Positions 8,501 to 17,711 of a DNA stretch of 64,000 nucleotides are shown here, piece after piece (the first letter of the stretch is position 1; every line of letters begins with the position of its first letter). The translations under genes and the position numbers were made by a program. This DNA is from Candidatus Uhrbacteria bacterium. GTDB taxonomy: Bacteria; Patescibacteriota; Patescibacteriia; 2-12-FULL-60-25. The stretch covers positions 1 to 64,000 of the forward strand of contig JACQMO010000019.1 in NCBI GenBank assembly GCA_016203535.1, given 5' to 3'. The notes under the pieces were generated by a model. The model searched no databases. It was not told where the DNA came from and was given only the letters and a program-made list of their open reading frames with translations.

Positions 8501-11500
8501 GAGGTACAGGTGCGATTCCATGTTGTGGCCCACCATGCAGCTGGTGATCCAGAACCCGATGAATTTCCACGGTCCTGAAAGTTGATCGGCCGTTACCTCG
8601 CTTGCATCGATATCGTTCTGCGACTGATTCGCGTTCTCGAACACCGCGCGGATGGAAAAACCGGACTTGGAGCACGTTCGTTCATGGCTGTAGTACCGGT
8701 TGTACCGTTCATAAAACGCGGACCCGCTTTCCGCAGCCAGCCATTCGAACTTCGACACCCCGTCCATGCGATAGTTGGTCTCCCACACCTTGTAGTAGCA
8801 GCGGCCGTCCGTTCCCGCATAGTCTACATCGGCCCCGATCTTCCCATCGTTCAAACCGGAACATACTTCTTTTATCGGTTTCCCGCTTTCATGCACCAAA
8901 ATCGCCTCTTTCGAACGGTCGAGTTGGCCGTCGAAATCGCGCGAGAGCGCGGCCACGGCCTGTTTCGACGCTCCCACGACGGCATTGTGGTCGCCCCAAT
9001 CGGACACGCTGACTCCCTCCACGTATTCGGGCGGGATGCTGCAGGCAGCCGAGAAATCGTCGCCCTGGACGAAAAATTGGAATTGCGCGAAGTTGCGTTC
9101 AAGCACCGCATCCGTCTGCAATTTCTCGACTTCGTCTTTGGTCGCATCCTTATACAACCACGTTGCCACGCCTTTCGGCTTGACCGGAATGAAGTACTCC
9201 ATGTAGGTCCGCCCGAGTCCGCGGCCCGTCTGGATCCATCGGCCGAGATTGAAATCCGCATCCGGCGCCCGATCCCACGGCCCGATCCCGTCGTTCCACG
9301 AACCGCTCTCCCCCGGATTGCCATCCGGCGCGTCCTCGCCCTTGGTATCCGTATTCGCCTGCAGACACCGTTGCGCCTGCGGGTTTTCCTCTCCGCCGTC
9401 AAGCGGGCGATGCCCGTCAATGTTCTTTCCAAGGATGGTGAACCGCCAGATCTCTCCGCAGCTGGAATTGAGCGGTTCTTCACGACACTCTTCCGCGCTG
9501 CAACTGGCCTCGGCAAAGGAACAGGACTTATCATCAATAAGTCCGCCGTCTGCCGCTAATCCAACCGATCCGTTTCCGATGTCCGCCTGCGCTCCCGCAT
9601 CTGCCGCGCGCCACACGTCGGTCCAGTCACGAAACCCCTCGGATTCTTCGTTCCCGATCCCATCATGGCAGTTACAGTCTCCTTCGAGCGTATCCCCGCA
9701 CTCATCGCCTAAATCTCCACACTGCCCGGCGATATAACCGGCGTCGTAGTTGAACTTGGACAACTTACCGGGCAGGAGGAAAAACTGGTTCGCGCCGTCG
9801 CCCGAAGATACGGAGTCCGAGGTTCCGGGAGTTCCGCTGTCATCCCAGTACGTTTTGCTCTCCGCGCTCCAGATGTTCTCGAACGGCGGATTGGCGTGGG
9901 ATAAACAGTAGTACTCACCGGCATTCACGGGCGGGAGGTATCCGGCCGGCGGGACGTAATGCGCCGCGTCGAACGTGCCGGACAAAATCGGATTCGGATT
10001 CCAAATGAGACATGGATGCCGTCCGGGTTCGCCGGCGATGGAGCGGGAGTAGTCGCGCTGCAAACACTGCCCGAACTGGCCGCGGACGAGCACCACGTCG
10101 CTGATATCGGCGCAGCGGCCTCCCGGACACCCGGGATCTTCGCTCGGATTCGTGGGGATGTCGCTCCCGACACCGCCCTGGGAGACCGTGCTCTTTTCTC
10201 CCGGCACGCACACCTCTCCCTCCTTCGATCCGCCGACGCAGATCCCGCCCGGCGGCGGCGCGCCGAACGGCGAGTAGTACTTGGTCGTCTGACCGCCGAA
10301 CTTCACCTTGCGGTAGCTGCACGCGCAATCTTCCCCGTACTCGCAGAAATTCCCGGATTCATACCCTTCGGCAACCTCTTTCTTCTTGAACGGATCAATG
10401 GTGTAGTCCCAGTCCTTCACGTAGAAATTCGGGAACGGCGAATCGGCCTCGGGGTACGCCTTACATTCCGCCGGAGGGAAGGATCGCGTGAGCGCCAGGT
10501 CGTATTTCGGATCCGCGGACTGCCGGAACACGTCGGACAGCGGCTGGATGTTGCGCGGATCGAACCCTTGCTTTGACGGGTCGAGGATCACGTCCACCGA
10601 CCGCGTCGAAAGCGCGTCGATCGGGAAGTAGCAGATCCGGTTCTTCTTGGCGGCCGTTCCGATCCCCTTCCGGAAATATCCGGTCCGCCCGGTTTGGGTG
10701 GATGAACACACGAACAGGTCGGGATACAGGTCGTCGACCGGTACGTTTTCGTTCGACGGGAAGGACACGAGACCGGTTTTTTCCGAAATCGCGGCGGCGA
10801 GGCGGTAATCCTGGCTGAACTTGTTGGCGAGCGTCGGCGTGTTCGCGAACAGCTCGCTTCCCACCTTCCGGTTTTGGATATCCGCGGCCTGGAACTGGTC
10901 CGGAACGGTATATCCGGAATAATCCGTCTCCCCGAAACCGACCTTCCGTTTAACGTACACCTCGCGGCTGAAAAACACGCCGGGTTTGAGAATCGGGTCT
11001 TTCGTCCGGTCCACATAGTTCGCGCAGAACGATCCGGCGTTCGCGCCCTTCGAGACGTCGCACATCTGAAGTTCCGTGCACACGTCCACGTATTTCGCCT
11101 GGACGGGGTCGAACACCGTTTCCGCCGTCGAGCAGCCGAGCCACTGCGCGCAATCGCGGTCGAGCTTCACCTTGAGAATAATGTTGGCGTCGTTGACCTG
11201 ACACGTCCCTTTGACGACGTAACCGTCAGGATCTTCCGTGTTCGAAAACGAACAGTCCAGATCAGACGAACAGGATGCATTCGTTTTTTCCTGAATGAAC
11301 AACGGGGCGGATCCGAAGGGCCCGACGTTATTCGGGTCCGTGCTGCACCCAAGGCTGCCGCAGGAGATCTGTTTCAGGTTCACGCAACGTCCCGCTCCTT
11401 TGCAAAACTGGTTATCCGGATCATTCACGCAGTCGATGGGCGACTGCGGCGTGTCGCCTTCCGCGTGCGACTTGGCATAGGTCGCCGCCGTGCTGTACCG

Positions 11501-14500
11501 AAGCCGGACGTCCGACATGTCGCGGAAGAGAATACAGCCGGAGAGTAGATCGACCTTCCCCGCGCAGGATTTAAGATCAATGCGCTGGTTGTGGATGAAG
11601 AAATACGGCTTGCCTGCCGGATGAACCGGATCGCTGTGGTCGTTCGCGTCGCGGAACTCGGTGCATTCCGACTGCTCGGCCGGACAAAGTCCGCCCCAAC
11701 CGACATAGCCCGGATCGCCGGAGTTCTGGATGAGGTACGTGTTGCCGGAGGAAAGGACCTTCGGGTAGCACGGGACGTCCGTCCCCGTCCGGAACCAGCC
11801 GGTGTATTCCCCGTCGACCGGAATCGTTCCTTCAAGGTTTTTCTTGAGCAGCACCTTGTCCTTCCATTCGCACGCGTGGTTCCCGGGGTTTCGGAAGTAC
11901 GCCGTGATCTTTCCGCTCTTGAACTCTTCGCAGAACAGCTCGTCCTTGCGGCAGAGCATGTTCGGCTCGCCGTCCGCCGCGACATATTGCGTGATGTCGT
12001 CGATCAGGTACACCGTCTCGAACCGCGATGACGACGCGGCCTCAAGCTCAAAGTAATCCTGGCGGAAATTCGGCTTGCCGAACGCGCGGCAGGACGCTTG
12101 TGAGGCATCGCAGCGCGCCTTCACGTCATCAATGAGGTAAATAAACCGATCGGACTGACGCGTCGTCGTCGCGGTCCCGAGATACTTGTCCTCCCAGAGG
12201 ATGGATTCCGGGGTCGTTTTCAGGTTCTCGTCCGTTCCGGTGAGTACGAACGTGTCGGTATTCGGATTGTCCGAGTTGCGCGTATCCACGAACGCCTTGC
12301 AGCCGATCACCTCCTCGCGGCAGAGATGGCCGAAGCGGCGGACAGTCACGGTCTTATTGTCGCGGTCGCGGTACGCGCGGCAACCGAGCATCGCCTGCGG
12401 CTGCGGCAGACCTTCCGGCGTCCGGTCGCACTCCGGCGGAACGGCCCAGGAATCCTTCACGACGAACGAGACGTCGTTCAGCCGATCGATGCGGATTTCA
12501 TCCAAGAACGTGGCGTTCGGGAGGTTGGCAAACTGGAGCGTCGAGGTCGCGACCGTCGAACTTGCGGCGAACGGGCCGAATTCGTACCGGCGCCAGTCCA
12601 CCTCCATGGGGAACGTCGCGATCGTCTGCCCGTCCACTTTGATATTCGCAGCGGCGAGGGACGGCGACGTCGTCTTCGCCCAGAACGAGAGCGAGTAGAG
12701 CTGGTTCGGGAACGACAGGAACACGGTCGCGGTGTTCAGCGTCCCCGAGCCCGTCACCTTGAGCGACTTGTCGCCCACGAGGATGGATTCGTTCGAGAGA
12801 TCTCCGAACGTGAACGGAGCCGTCGCGGTCGCATGGAAATTTTCCGAAAACACTTCGGTCGTGTTCCGGCCCGTCGTGCCGATGTACGCGCGGCAGCCCG
12901 CGGCGACGTCGCGGCACACGCGGCTTTCCGAGGGCAAAACGTTGTAGATGCACTCGCCGGATTGCGGGCTGTAATTCCCGCCGGTCTTCCCGCAGTCCGC
13001 GACGTTCGATTTGTTGACGCGGAAATCCGTGCACTCGGGCGACGAAAGGACCGTCTGCGAGAAGTAGGCGTAAAACACCTGGCCGTCCGCATTGAAAAAC
13101 TGGCGGCAATCAGGATCCGCGCCCGTCTGCCAGAATGAAGCGTTGCACGTCTGCGGTTCCTTCAAGATATTGTCCGGTCCCGTTTTTTGGATGAGTTTCG
13201 GCGGGTTCGGCGTCTCGCTCGTGTCGTGGATCAAACTCCAGGTGCGAAGCTGATATCCGGTCGTGTCCGAACCCTCCCAGGTGAAGAACGTTTCCGTGTT
13301 CTCGTTCGGTTTCTCGCACGCGCGGACGTAGTTGAAATAGGCCTTCGCTTCCCCGCCGGCCGCCGCCGCTTCCACGTTCGTGAATTCCTCGCACCCGACG
13401 TCCGCGATCGAGCACTGCTGGGCGAAGGTCGGGACGAAATGCGCGACGGTGTCGTCCTGCGGATCGTTCAGCCGCTCGTCCGCGTTCTTTCCCAGGTCGA
13501 AGGTCGACGGCTGTTTGCGGTATTCGGCATACCCGACGCAGATCGCGGGGCAGAAATCCACGGCCGAGAGCGTCGCGGGAATTTCCGGCGCCGTCGGATT
13601 GTTGATGTCGCGATATCCCTGACATCCCTGGTCGCTTTGCTTGCACACTTTGGCATACGACGCGCACACCGGGTGGTCGCTCTTTTCTCCCTTGCAGCTG
13701 AATTCCTCCGGCGGAACTTTCAGGTGACGCGACGGCAGTTGCGTCGCAACCCCGTCCACGAACGCCGTAGCTTTTTCGGTTTCTTCAAGTTGGATGGCAT
13801 CAACCAGGATGTCCGACCCGAGGATGCGCACGCGGCCATAGGCGGTGCCGACATTCGAGACGAACGAGCACTCCAGCCGCTGCCACTGGTCGCTCCCTTC
13901 CCCCTTGGCGATCGTCTGGTCGAATCCGAGCGGCTTCGCGGTGTCTTGGATACATCCGGCGCTGCGGTAAAAATTTCCCGGCGTCACGAGCGTCCCGGTG
14001 GTGTTCGTATACAGCGCCAGAAAGAACGCGACCTTTCCATCCTTCGTCGTTGTTGCGTTCCGGACAAAGGCGCTAAAAGTGTAATTCCGCACTGGCGCCA
14101 TGTTCATGTACGGACTTGTAAGCGCATTGGTCGGGTTTACGCTGATCGGCGCATAGCTCTTGCCGCCGTCAACCGCAGCCGCGCCGAATTCGGGATCCGG
14201 CACGACGTAATCCGGCGGAGGACTCAGTAATGGGTATTCCCAATAGTCCAGCTTGGACACCACCCCTTCATTCTCATCCGTGAGTTCGAACGATCCGTTC
14301 GGAACGAGGTTCAGAGACGGCTGTCCGAGCTGCACCTCGTAGAGCTTGGTGCAGCCGTCGTTCGCGGCGCTGCACGGCTTCACCGACCCGTCGAAATACA
14401 CCCGCGGACCGGAGGTCGCCGCAAGCTGCCCAAGCCACACGCCGCCGGCCGGATCTCCCGGGTCGCGCACGGTGGAATACCAGAGACATCCGACGTTCTC

Positions 14501-16336
14501 CTTGGAACAGGATCCGTAATCGAGCGTGTTGCGGAGATACGACACGAGTTCGTTCTTGCGCGTCGTGTACGTGCGGCAACTTGCGAACCGTTCCAAACAC
14601 TGGTCCGCCGTGAACCGCCAGGTCGGCTTCTCCGCGAGGCAGTACCCGTAGCCGCCGGTGCACTTCCCGCGATCGTCCCGTTTGAGGCACGAGATGGCGT
14701 CCGCGCAATCCTGGAGACGGATCTGCGTGCCGGGGAACACCGTGTCCGCAAATCCTTTCACCTTGCACTGGAACGGTGGCGCGGAGAGGACCCAGTTCGG
14801 ATCGACCAAATTGCACCACGGGTGAGAAGAGTCGGCTTCTCCCTTCTCGTTGCAGACATTGAATCCGCGGATAACCTCACCGAGCGTGATGTACTTTCCG
14901 TTCTTCTTCGTGTTGTGCGGCGAATTCGCCGCGAGCTCCCACCCGACCGGCAGGATGCGGGCATATCGCAGCTTGGACAGGTTCGAGGCGCAGTAGGCGC
15001 GCTGATAGCAGGAAGGGTCGGTGTTGTCCTTCACCTCGGATTCGGGGATGAGCTCCCAGTCCGGATGGAGGAATTGCGGGTTGGACGGCAGCGTGCCGTT
15101 CAGCACCACATGGGACGCGCGGCCGACGGTGTAGGCGCCGGTTTCCCCCACCGACCGGAGCGCGACGGCGAACGCGTCGTCCATCGCGCAGTTCCAGATG
15201 CCGCGGGGGGTGGGACACCCGGAAAGCTCGTTTACGAAATCCTGTTGGTCGCTGGAAAACAGGTTCGGCGTCAGAAGATCCGAAAACACGATGCGGGCGC
15301 TCGCGACGTTCCGGTTGCCTGCGGCTTCGGGGTTGATGAGGTCCACCCCGCTGACCTCGACGCTCGTGCCGGTTAGTCCCTCGAACAGCTTTTGGAGCAA
15401 CCCGACGGCAAGCGTATTCACGAACGTCGAGGCCGTCAGAATCCCGAGCTGGGTAAACCCGATGCGGAAGGCGTTCCCGGCCAAACTCAAGTAGTTCATC
15501 TGACCGGTCTGAATCTGCTGTCTCGCAACGTTCGTTTCCGTAAGCGTGTCCTTGATCGTCTGCGTCGGCGTCTTGATGTTCCCGCTGATCACGTCTTTGA
15601 CGTGCTTAAGACCGCCCGTCTCCGCGCGATCGCGGATCGCGGCTTCGACGATCTTTATCTGTCTGTCCAGATATTGGTTATGCAACCGGACGCCGAAGTT
15701 TATTTCGCTTGCGTTCGGATCATACAGCGGTGCGATGTTGTCAAACACATCCTTGCTCGTGTTGAGCGCATCCTTCGTCTGCTCCCAAGCCGATCCGATC
15801 TTTGCAAGCGTACACTTCGCCTTCAGCTGATCGATGGGCCTGACCCCGAACGAGAGTTGCAGCTTCAGCGGATCGATGGGCGTACACAGATCGAACCCGA
15901 ACGGGTTGAACACTTCGGAGTTGATTGAACTGATGAACTGGTTCCCGGCATCAAGCGCCACGTTTTTGATGTAATCGCCGTATCCTTGTTCCCAAAACAA
16001 CGGGTATTGGCCGGCATCGCCCGTGAGGATCCGTTGCGCCGCGTCATACGCGATCCGCTGGCTGAACACCTGGAACGCGTTCATGATCGCGTAAATCCCT
16101 CCGGTGACAAGGAGGGAGCCGAAGGTGTTCAGCTGTTTCTTGATCTCTTGATAGATATCTCCCACGATGACCACCGGAGTCCCTGGCCCGGGAGGAATAA
16201 CGATGCGCGCGACGTCAGGAATATCCTGCGCGCGCGCCGCGAGCGGGAAGATCAATTGAAGCCCGAGGACCGCCGAAAGACCGGCCATAAGCATGCGCTT
16301 GGCGATTTTTCGAACATTCGGGCGTCTGTCATTCAT
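5513..16336 (-). CDS. Giant secreted Cys-rich protein (3607 aa)
   Basis: The protein starts with an N-terminal signal (hydrophobic stretch about 12-33, cleavage near AARAQD). Residues about 40-350 form a mostly helical region with hydrophobic segments (for example around 65-85 and 285-320). From about 575 to 1560 there are ten copies of the motif C-x6-C-x2-[YF]. Two stretches resemble jelly-roll carbohydrate-binding modules, one near 670-870 (LVPNGSFE) and one near 1150-1290 (SLSFWAKT). A PKD-like strand (IYIDWGDGTIT) is near 3340. The last 200 residues hold repeats of the type C..DC...G..C. No enzyme motif was seen. The start has GGAAG upstream and lies three bases after the stop of the small membrane partner. 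Role inferred: cell-surface or extracellular structure, adhesion or contact with a host cell. At 10.8 kb it takes up a sixth of the window without a frameshift. Confidence 0.85.
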   Translation of the reverse strand: MNDRRPNVRKIAKRMLMAGLSAVLGLQLIFPLAARAQDIPDVARIVIPPGPGTPVVIVGDIYQEIKKQLNTFGSLLVTGGIYAIMNAFQVFSQRIAYDAAQRILTGDAGQYPLFWEQGYGDYIKNVALDAGNQFISSINSEVFNPFGFDLCTPIDPLKLQLSFGVRPIDQLKAKCTLAKIGSAWEQTKDALNTSKDVFDNIAPLYDPNASEINFGVRLHNQYLDRQIKIVEAAIRDRAETGGLKHVKDVISGNIKTPTQTIKDTLTETNVARQQIQTGQMNYLSLAGNAFRIGFTQLGILTASTFVNTLAVGLLQKLFEGLTGTSVEVSGVDLINPEAAGNRNVASARIVFSDLLTPNLFSSDQQDFVNELSGCPTPRGIWNCAMDDAFAVALRSVGETGAYTVGRASHVVLNGTLPSNPQFLHPDWELIPESEVKDNTDPSCYQRAYCASNLSKLRYARILPVGWELAANSPHNTKKNGKYITLGEVIRGFNVCNEKGEADSSHPWCNLVDPNWVLSAPPFQCKVKGFADTVFPGTQIRLQDCADAISCLKRDDRGKCTGGYGYCLAEKPTWRFTADQCLERFASCRTYTTRKNELVSYLRNTLDYGSCSKENVGCLWYSTVRDPGDPAGGVWLGQLAATSGPRVYFDGSVKPCSAANDGCTKLYEVQLGQPSLNLVPNGSFELTDENEGVVSKLDYWEYPLLSPPPDYVVPDPEFGAAAVDGGKSYAPISVNPTNALTSPYMNMAPVRNYTFSAFVRNATTTKDGKVAFFLALYTNTTGTLVTPGNFYRSAGCIQDTAKPLGFDQTIAKGEGSDQWQRLECSFVSNVGTAYGRVRILGSDILVDAIQLEETEKATAFVDGVATQLPSRHLKVPPEEFSCKGEKSDHPVCASYAKVCKQSDQGCQGYRDINNPTAPEIPATLSAVDFCPAICVGYAEYRKQPSTFDLGKNADERLNDPQDDTVAHFVPTFAQQCSIADVGCEEFTNVEAAAAGGEAKAYFNYVRACEKPNENTETFFTWEGSDTTGYQLRTWSLIHDTSETPNPPKLIQKTGPDNILKEPQTCNASFWQTGADPDCRQFFNADGQVFYAYFSQTVLSSPECTDFRVNKSNVADCGKTGGNYSPQSGECIYNVLPSESRVCRDVAAGCRAYIGTTGRNTTEVFSENFHATATAPFTFGDLSNESILVGDKSLKVTGSGTLNTATVFLSFPNQLYSLSFWAKTTSPSLAAANIKVDGQTIATFPMEVDWRRYEFGPFAASSTVATSTLQFANLPNATFLDEIRIDRLNDVSFVVKDSWAVPPECDRTPEGLPQPQAMLGCRAYRDRDNKTVTVRRFGHLCREEVIGCKAFVDTRNSDNPNTDTFVLTGTDENLKTTPESILWEDKYLGTATTTRQSDRFIYLIDDVKARCDASQASCRAFGKPNFRQDYFELEAASSSRFETVYLIDDITQYVAADGEPNMLCRKDELFCEEFKSGKITAYFRNPGNHACEWKDKVLLKKNLEGTIPVDGEYTGWFRTGTDVPCYPKVLSSGNTYLIQNSGDPGYVGWGGLCPAEQSECTEFRDANDHSDPVHPAGKPYFFIHNQRIDLKSCAGKVDLLSGCILFRDMSDVRLRYSTAATYAKSHAEGDTPQSPIDCVNDPDNQFCKGAGRCVNLKQISCGSLGCSTDPNNVGPFGSAPLFIQEKTNASCSSDLDCSFSNTEDPDGYVVKGTCQVNDANIILKVKLDRDCAQWLGCSTAETVFDPVQAKYVDVCTELQMCDVSKGANAGSFCANYVDRTKDPILKPGVFFSREVYVKRKVGFGETDYSGYTVPDQFQAADIQNRKVGSELFANTPTLANKFSQDYRLAAAISEKTGLVSFPSNENVPVDDLYPDLFVCSSTQTGRTGYFRKGIGTAAKKNRICYFPIDALSTRSVDVILDPSKQGFDPRNIQPLSDVFRQSADPKYDLALTRSFPPAECKAYPEADSPFPNFYVKDWDYTIDPFKKKEVAEGYESGNFCEYGEDCACSYRKVKFGGQTTKYYSPFGAPPPGGICVGGSKEGEVCVPGEKSTVSQGGVGSDIPTNPSEDPGCPGGRCADISDVVLVRGQFGQCLQRDYSRSIAGEPGRHPCLIWNPNPILSGTFDAAHYVPPAGYLPPVNAGEYYCLSHANPPFENIWSAESKTYWDDSGTPGTSDSVSSGDGANQFFLLPGKLSKFNYDAGYIAGQCGDLGDECGDTLEGDCNCHDGIGNEESEGFRDWTDVWRAADAGAQADIGNGSVGLAADGGLIDDKSCSFAEASCSAEECREEPLNSSCGEIWRFTILGKNIDGHRPLDGGEENPQAQRCLQANTDTKGEDAPDGNPGESGSWNDGIGPWDRAPDADFNLGRWIQTGRGLGRTYMEYFIPVKPKGVATWLYKDATKDEVEKLQTDAVLERNFAQFQFFVQGDDFSAACSIPPEYVEGVSVSDWGDHNAVVGASKQAVAALSRDFDGQLDRSKEAILVHESGKPIKEVCSGLNDGKIGADVDYAGTDGRCYYKVWETNYRMDGVSKFEWLAAESGSAFYERYNRYYSHERTCSKSGFSIRAVFENANQSQNDIDASEVTADQLSGPWKFIGFWITSCMVGHNMESHLYLGLRVKHADICTQLAQVIAPFSRESAAFADRVWANGSFVIPQLGYAYASGYPPYGSALATRVPGVTPLFQTGGPVENFSKIKPPTFLGSGVSYSSFNQSPLHKWAYLTNVFARVYRIYKYHDASVGRRSYVCVGGPNDGALCPTPGGDDWSAKVKEICGGEGACDTALTTLQTKNQVRRCNGLSGVNAGLDCGGGASMPSLDPVCHNAAMKRVGNTLIPQLTSCALRSGWADDCESDGQYKCLTGQNGCEVGKCYNSKTIHESYNGFGCAGDAVIPNSGCAVVEQNSKDCPKKITGVSCIADSFGPMKGHCGDGYEHARCDENSECVFGTNQWWGVYDDAKPKTELPPVDNDNNGNNDYAEWEVLQASGWTGKATLWTHLYPADGGGRLNAFLPTGYWGGTWTWPDLATLYVKTPYVFAGASRWAALFNLGSTDQRLKRWPSAHPVYANPNDVNQPLPYYRAGVCEGAQGAKQDPENYWQFTSDNDHPTRFFNYYAQGGSYALQVGQCLGGINDGQFCFNKSDIPVTSDWPHPNTCAPPAGTEDGECKKVATVNPDDSQIPADYCKFDNPLQGDKFSLDPDKDNNACTRSAGYKPRKDLCGDDLDNEKCLLGYDLRNNTAKQQSLDQSKAPAPTDVTAGFHNPIFLGLSGGNPNDYLHIAYYAPRPPTIAAPDLSRSCEAPGQCRISQVGGFSLENQSEGVLAFGGGKAQIAMRFYGWASHDQTPLNDIYIDWGDGTITKIEDARIKNRKPFCGVQRECTLVPGLTCNSDADCPPGGGKCAEIGTCSQNPTVTCTRHEDCDLPGKKGDKCNIREFFGNSDDACEANYFEFSHAYACDPLKIQKCGDKKFCSRNPNIECSSNGDCGVGDKCVSGIAPSNGEGGTGGCFDETKVACRFTPKVMLKDSWNWCTGECRAGTLVGNVPNDASSARARHVYGGCWDGTETKRNIDLDTPIMETAVSKPAADLNECLIEAQTKNKNIRPWIVFPGAVQIGTYK

Positions 16337-16339
16337 ACG

Positions 16340-17098
16340 CTATTCTTCCAAGCTCGACGGAAGCGGGGGGATTTCCTTGCTTCCCGTCGATTCTTCCAAC
16401 TGCTTTCGGGACTGCTCCAGCACCGCCTGATCGTATACCTGAAGCAACTGCGCGTCCGTGATCTTGTTCAAGATCTCCGGATCGACCTTCCCGCTGTCGA
16501 GAAGGACTTTCCGGATGACTGCCGGATCACGGACAAGCCCTTCTTCGAGCACCGTAGAGGTGCTTCCGGTCTGCTCTCGCACAACGCGTTTTTGGTCGTT
16601 CACCCCGCGCTGGAATTCCGCGTATAAGGCTTCGCCGCCCGGCACCGACCGTTGAATGAGAAACGGGCTGGACGTCGCAACGAGCGACAGGTCGATCTCC
16701 TGGCTTGCGCACGGCTGTCCGGCAAAGCAATTCGGGTTTCCCCCTTGTGCGAGTTCGACGTTGTCCGGCACGCCGTCGCCGTCCGTGTCTCGGAGATACG
16801 GCGAGGTGCCGATAAGCTTCTCGTCATAGTCGGAAATGCCGTCGCCGTCCGTGTCACGCCGTTTGGACGCATCGAGTTCCCGCTGTTCCGGATTCAATCC
16901 TTCAATCGTCGTGCGCGCCTGCAAAAATTTATCTTTCGACACCGTGAACGGATCACGAATGCTCGCCTGCAGCCGCTGGACGGAGAGCGCGAACGCGATG
17001 AGCCCGCAAACGCCAAGAAGACCCGCGGAGATTTTTTGGTCTTTCGCGAGACGACGCCAAGCTCCGGCCACGTTCTGGATCACGGGCAATTTGTCCAT
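16340..17098 (-). CDS. Membrane-anchored protein with calcium-binding (thrombospondin type 3-like) repeats
   Basis: The 252-residue protein has a short N-terminus, one membrane segment at about 26-46 (SAGLLGVCGLIAFALSV) and a C-terminal domain outside. Two acidic calcium loops, DTDGDGISDYDE (about 82-93) and DTDGDGVPDNVE (about 104-115), match thrombospondin type 3 repeats. The rest is helical with an acidic tail. The start is 12 codons inside the longest frame because an extended -10 element lies about 16 bases before it, which would put the upstream ATG outside the transcript. It is cotranscribed with the giant protein three bases downstream, so the two probably form one surface system. Confidence 0.75.
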   Translation of the reverse strand: MDKLPVIQNVAGAWRRLAKDQKISAGLLGVCGLIAFALSVQRLQASIRDPFTVSKDKFLQARTTIEGLNPEQRELDASKRRDTDGDGISDYDEKLIGTSPYLRDTDGDGVPDNVELAQGGNPNCFAGQPCASQEIDLSLVATSSPFLIQRSVPGGEALYAEFQRGVNDQKRVVREQTGSTSTVLEEGLVRDPAVIRKVLLDSGKVDPEILNKITDAQLLQVYDQAVLEQSRKQLEESTGSKEIPPLPSSLEE

Positions 17099-17113
17099 AC
17101 GGCGGACGAAAAA

Positions 17114-17122
17114 AGTATAGCA
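17114..17122 (-). promoter_or_regulatory. Extended -10 promoter of the membrane/giant protein operon
   Basis: On the minus strand TGC precedes TATACT (17114-17119). There is no clear -35. The start site would be near 17107, only about nine bases before the ATG at 17098. Confidence 0.55.
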
Positions 17123-17135
17123 TACGAACAACAAT

Positions 17136-17158
17136 AATTCCGCAGTTCATGCGGAATT
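17136..17158 (-). terminator. Hairpin downstream of hsp20, possible weak terminator
   Basis: A perfect 9-bp inverted repeat (AATTCCGCA/TGCGGAATT) encloses a 5-base loop. It is followed on the minus strand by ATTGTTGTT, a poor T-tract. It lies 112 bases past the hsp20 stop and just before the next promoter. Confidence 0.5.
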
Positions 17159-17270
17159 TGATTTGACTGTCAATTCTGTCAGCCATTTCCTTATTCCTTC
17201 CCCAAACTGGATCCTTCGACTCCTCCGTTTCCGTCGTCGCTCAGGATGAAATGGAAGGAATGTCAGGATA

Positions 17271-17642
17271 TTATTCCTTCCATTTCACCTTCACTTTTTT
17301 TCCGTGTTCGCGGATGGGAAGGCGGACTTCGAGGATGCCGTTTTTGAGCGTCGCCGTAATGGCATCCGCCGCAATCTCATACGGCAGCACCACCGAACGG
17401 CTGAACCCACCCCAATAACATTCGCGGTAGTACCAGTCGTCGTCCGAAATCTCCTGCGGGTGGCACCGCGATCCGCGGATCGTGAGGAGATCGCCGTGGA
17501 GCGATACGTCCAAGTCTTCCGGCTTCACCCCGGCCACGAGCGAACGGATGACAAGCTCCCCTTTTTCACGAAACACGTCCAGGGAAAGCTGCCCTTCTTT
17601 GGGGGACTGAAGCCAATCCGGCGGCGTGCTCAAGGTGGACAT
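17271..17642 (-). CDS. Small heat-shock protein, Hsp20/alpha-crystallin family
   Basis: The 123-residue protein is a single alpha-crystallin domain with short ends. It has the VAGVKPEDLDVSLHGDLLTIRG segment (split around residues 36-57) and the closing motif NGILEVRLP at about 102-110, the family hallmark. Such proteins are ATP-independent holdases for unfolding proteins in the cytoplasm. The region before residue 20 is shorter than in many Hsp20 proteins. It has its own extended -10 promoter with almost no leader, while lying on the same strand as the VanW gene 69 bases upstream. No CIRCE or HrcA-type repeat was found upstream. Confidence 0.85.
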   Translation of the reverse strand: MSTLSTPPDWLQSPKEGQLSLDVFREKGELVIRSLVAGVKPEDLDVSLHGDLLTIRGSRCHPQEISDDDWYYRECYWGGFSRSVVLPYEIAADAITATLKNGILEVRLPIREHGKKVKVKWKE

Positions 17643-17651
17643 ATCGGCACC

Positions 17652-17660
17652 ATCATACCA
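17652..17660 (-). promoter_or_regulatory. Extended -10 promoter of hsp20
   Basis: TGG precedes TATGAT (17652-17657) on the minus strand. The expected start site, about 17645, is only about three bases before the ATG at 17642. This suggests a nearly leaderless transcript. Confidence 0.45.
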
Positions 17661-17711
17661 TTCGCGGAAGAAAGGCGGGAGCGGTGAGCGGTGAGCCGGA
17701 AACCGGGGAGA

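Noticed and set aside
5513..16336. Giant gene as a fused assembly error
   Set aside because: One uninterrupted frame with consistent Cys-rich composition from end to end, and a coupled start after the partner gene. No frameshift or stop was needed.
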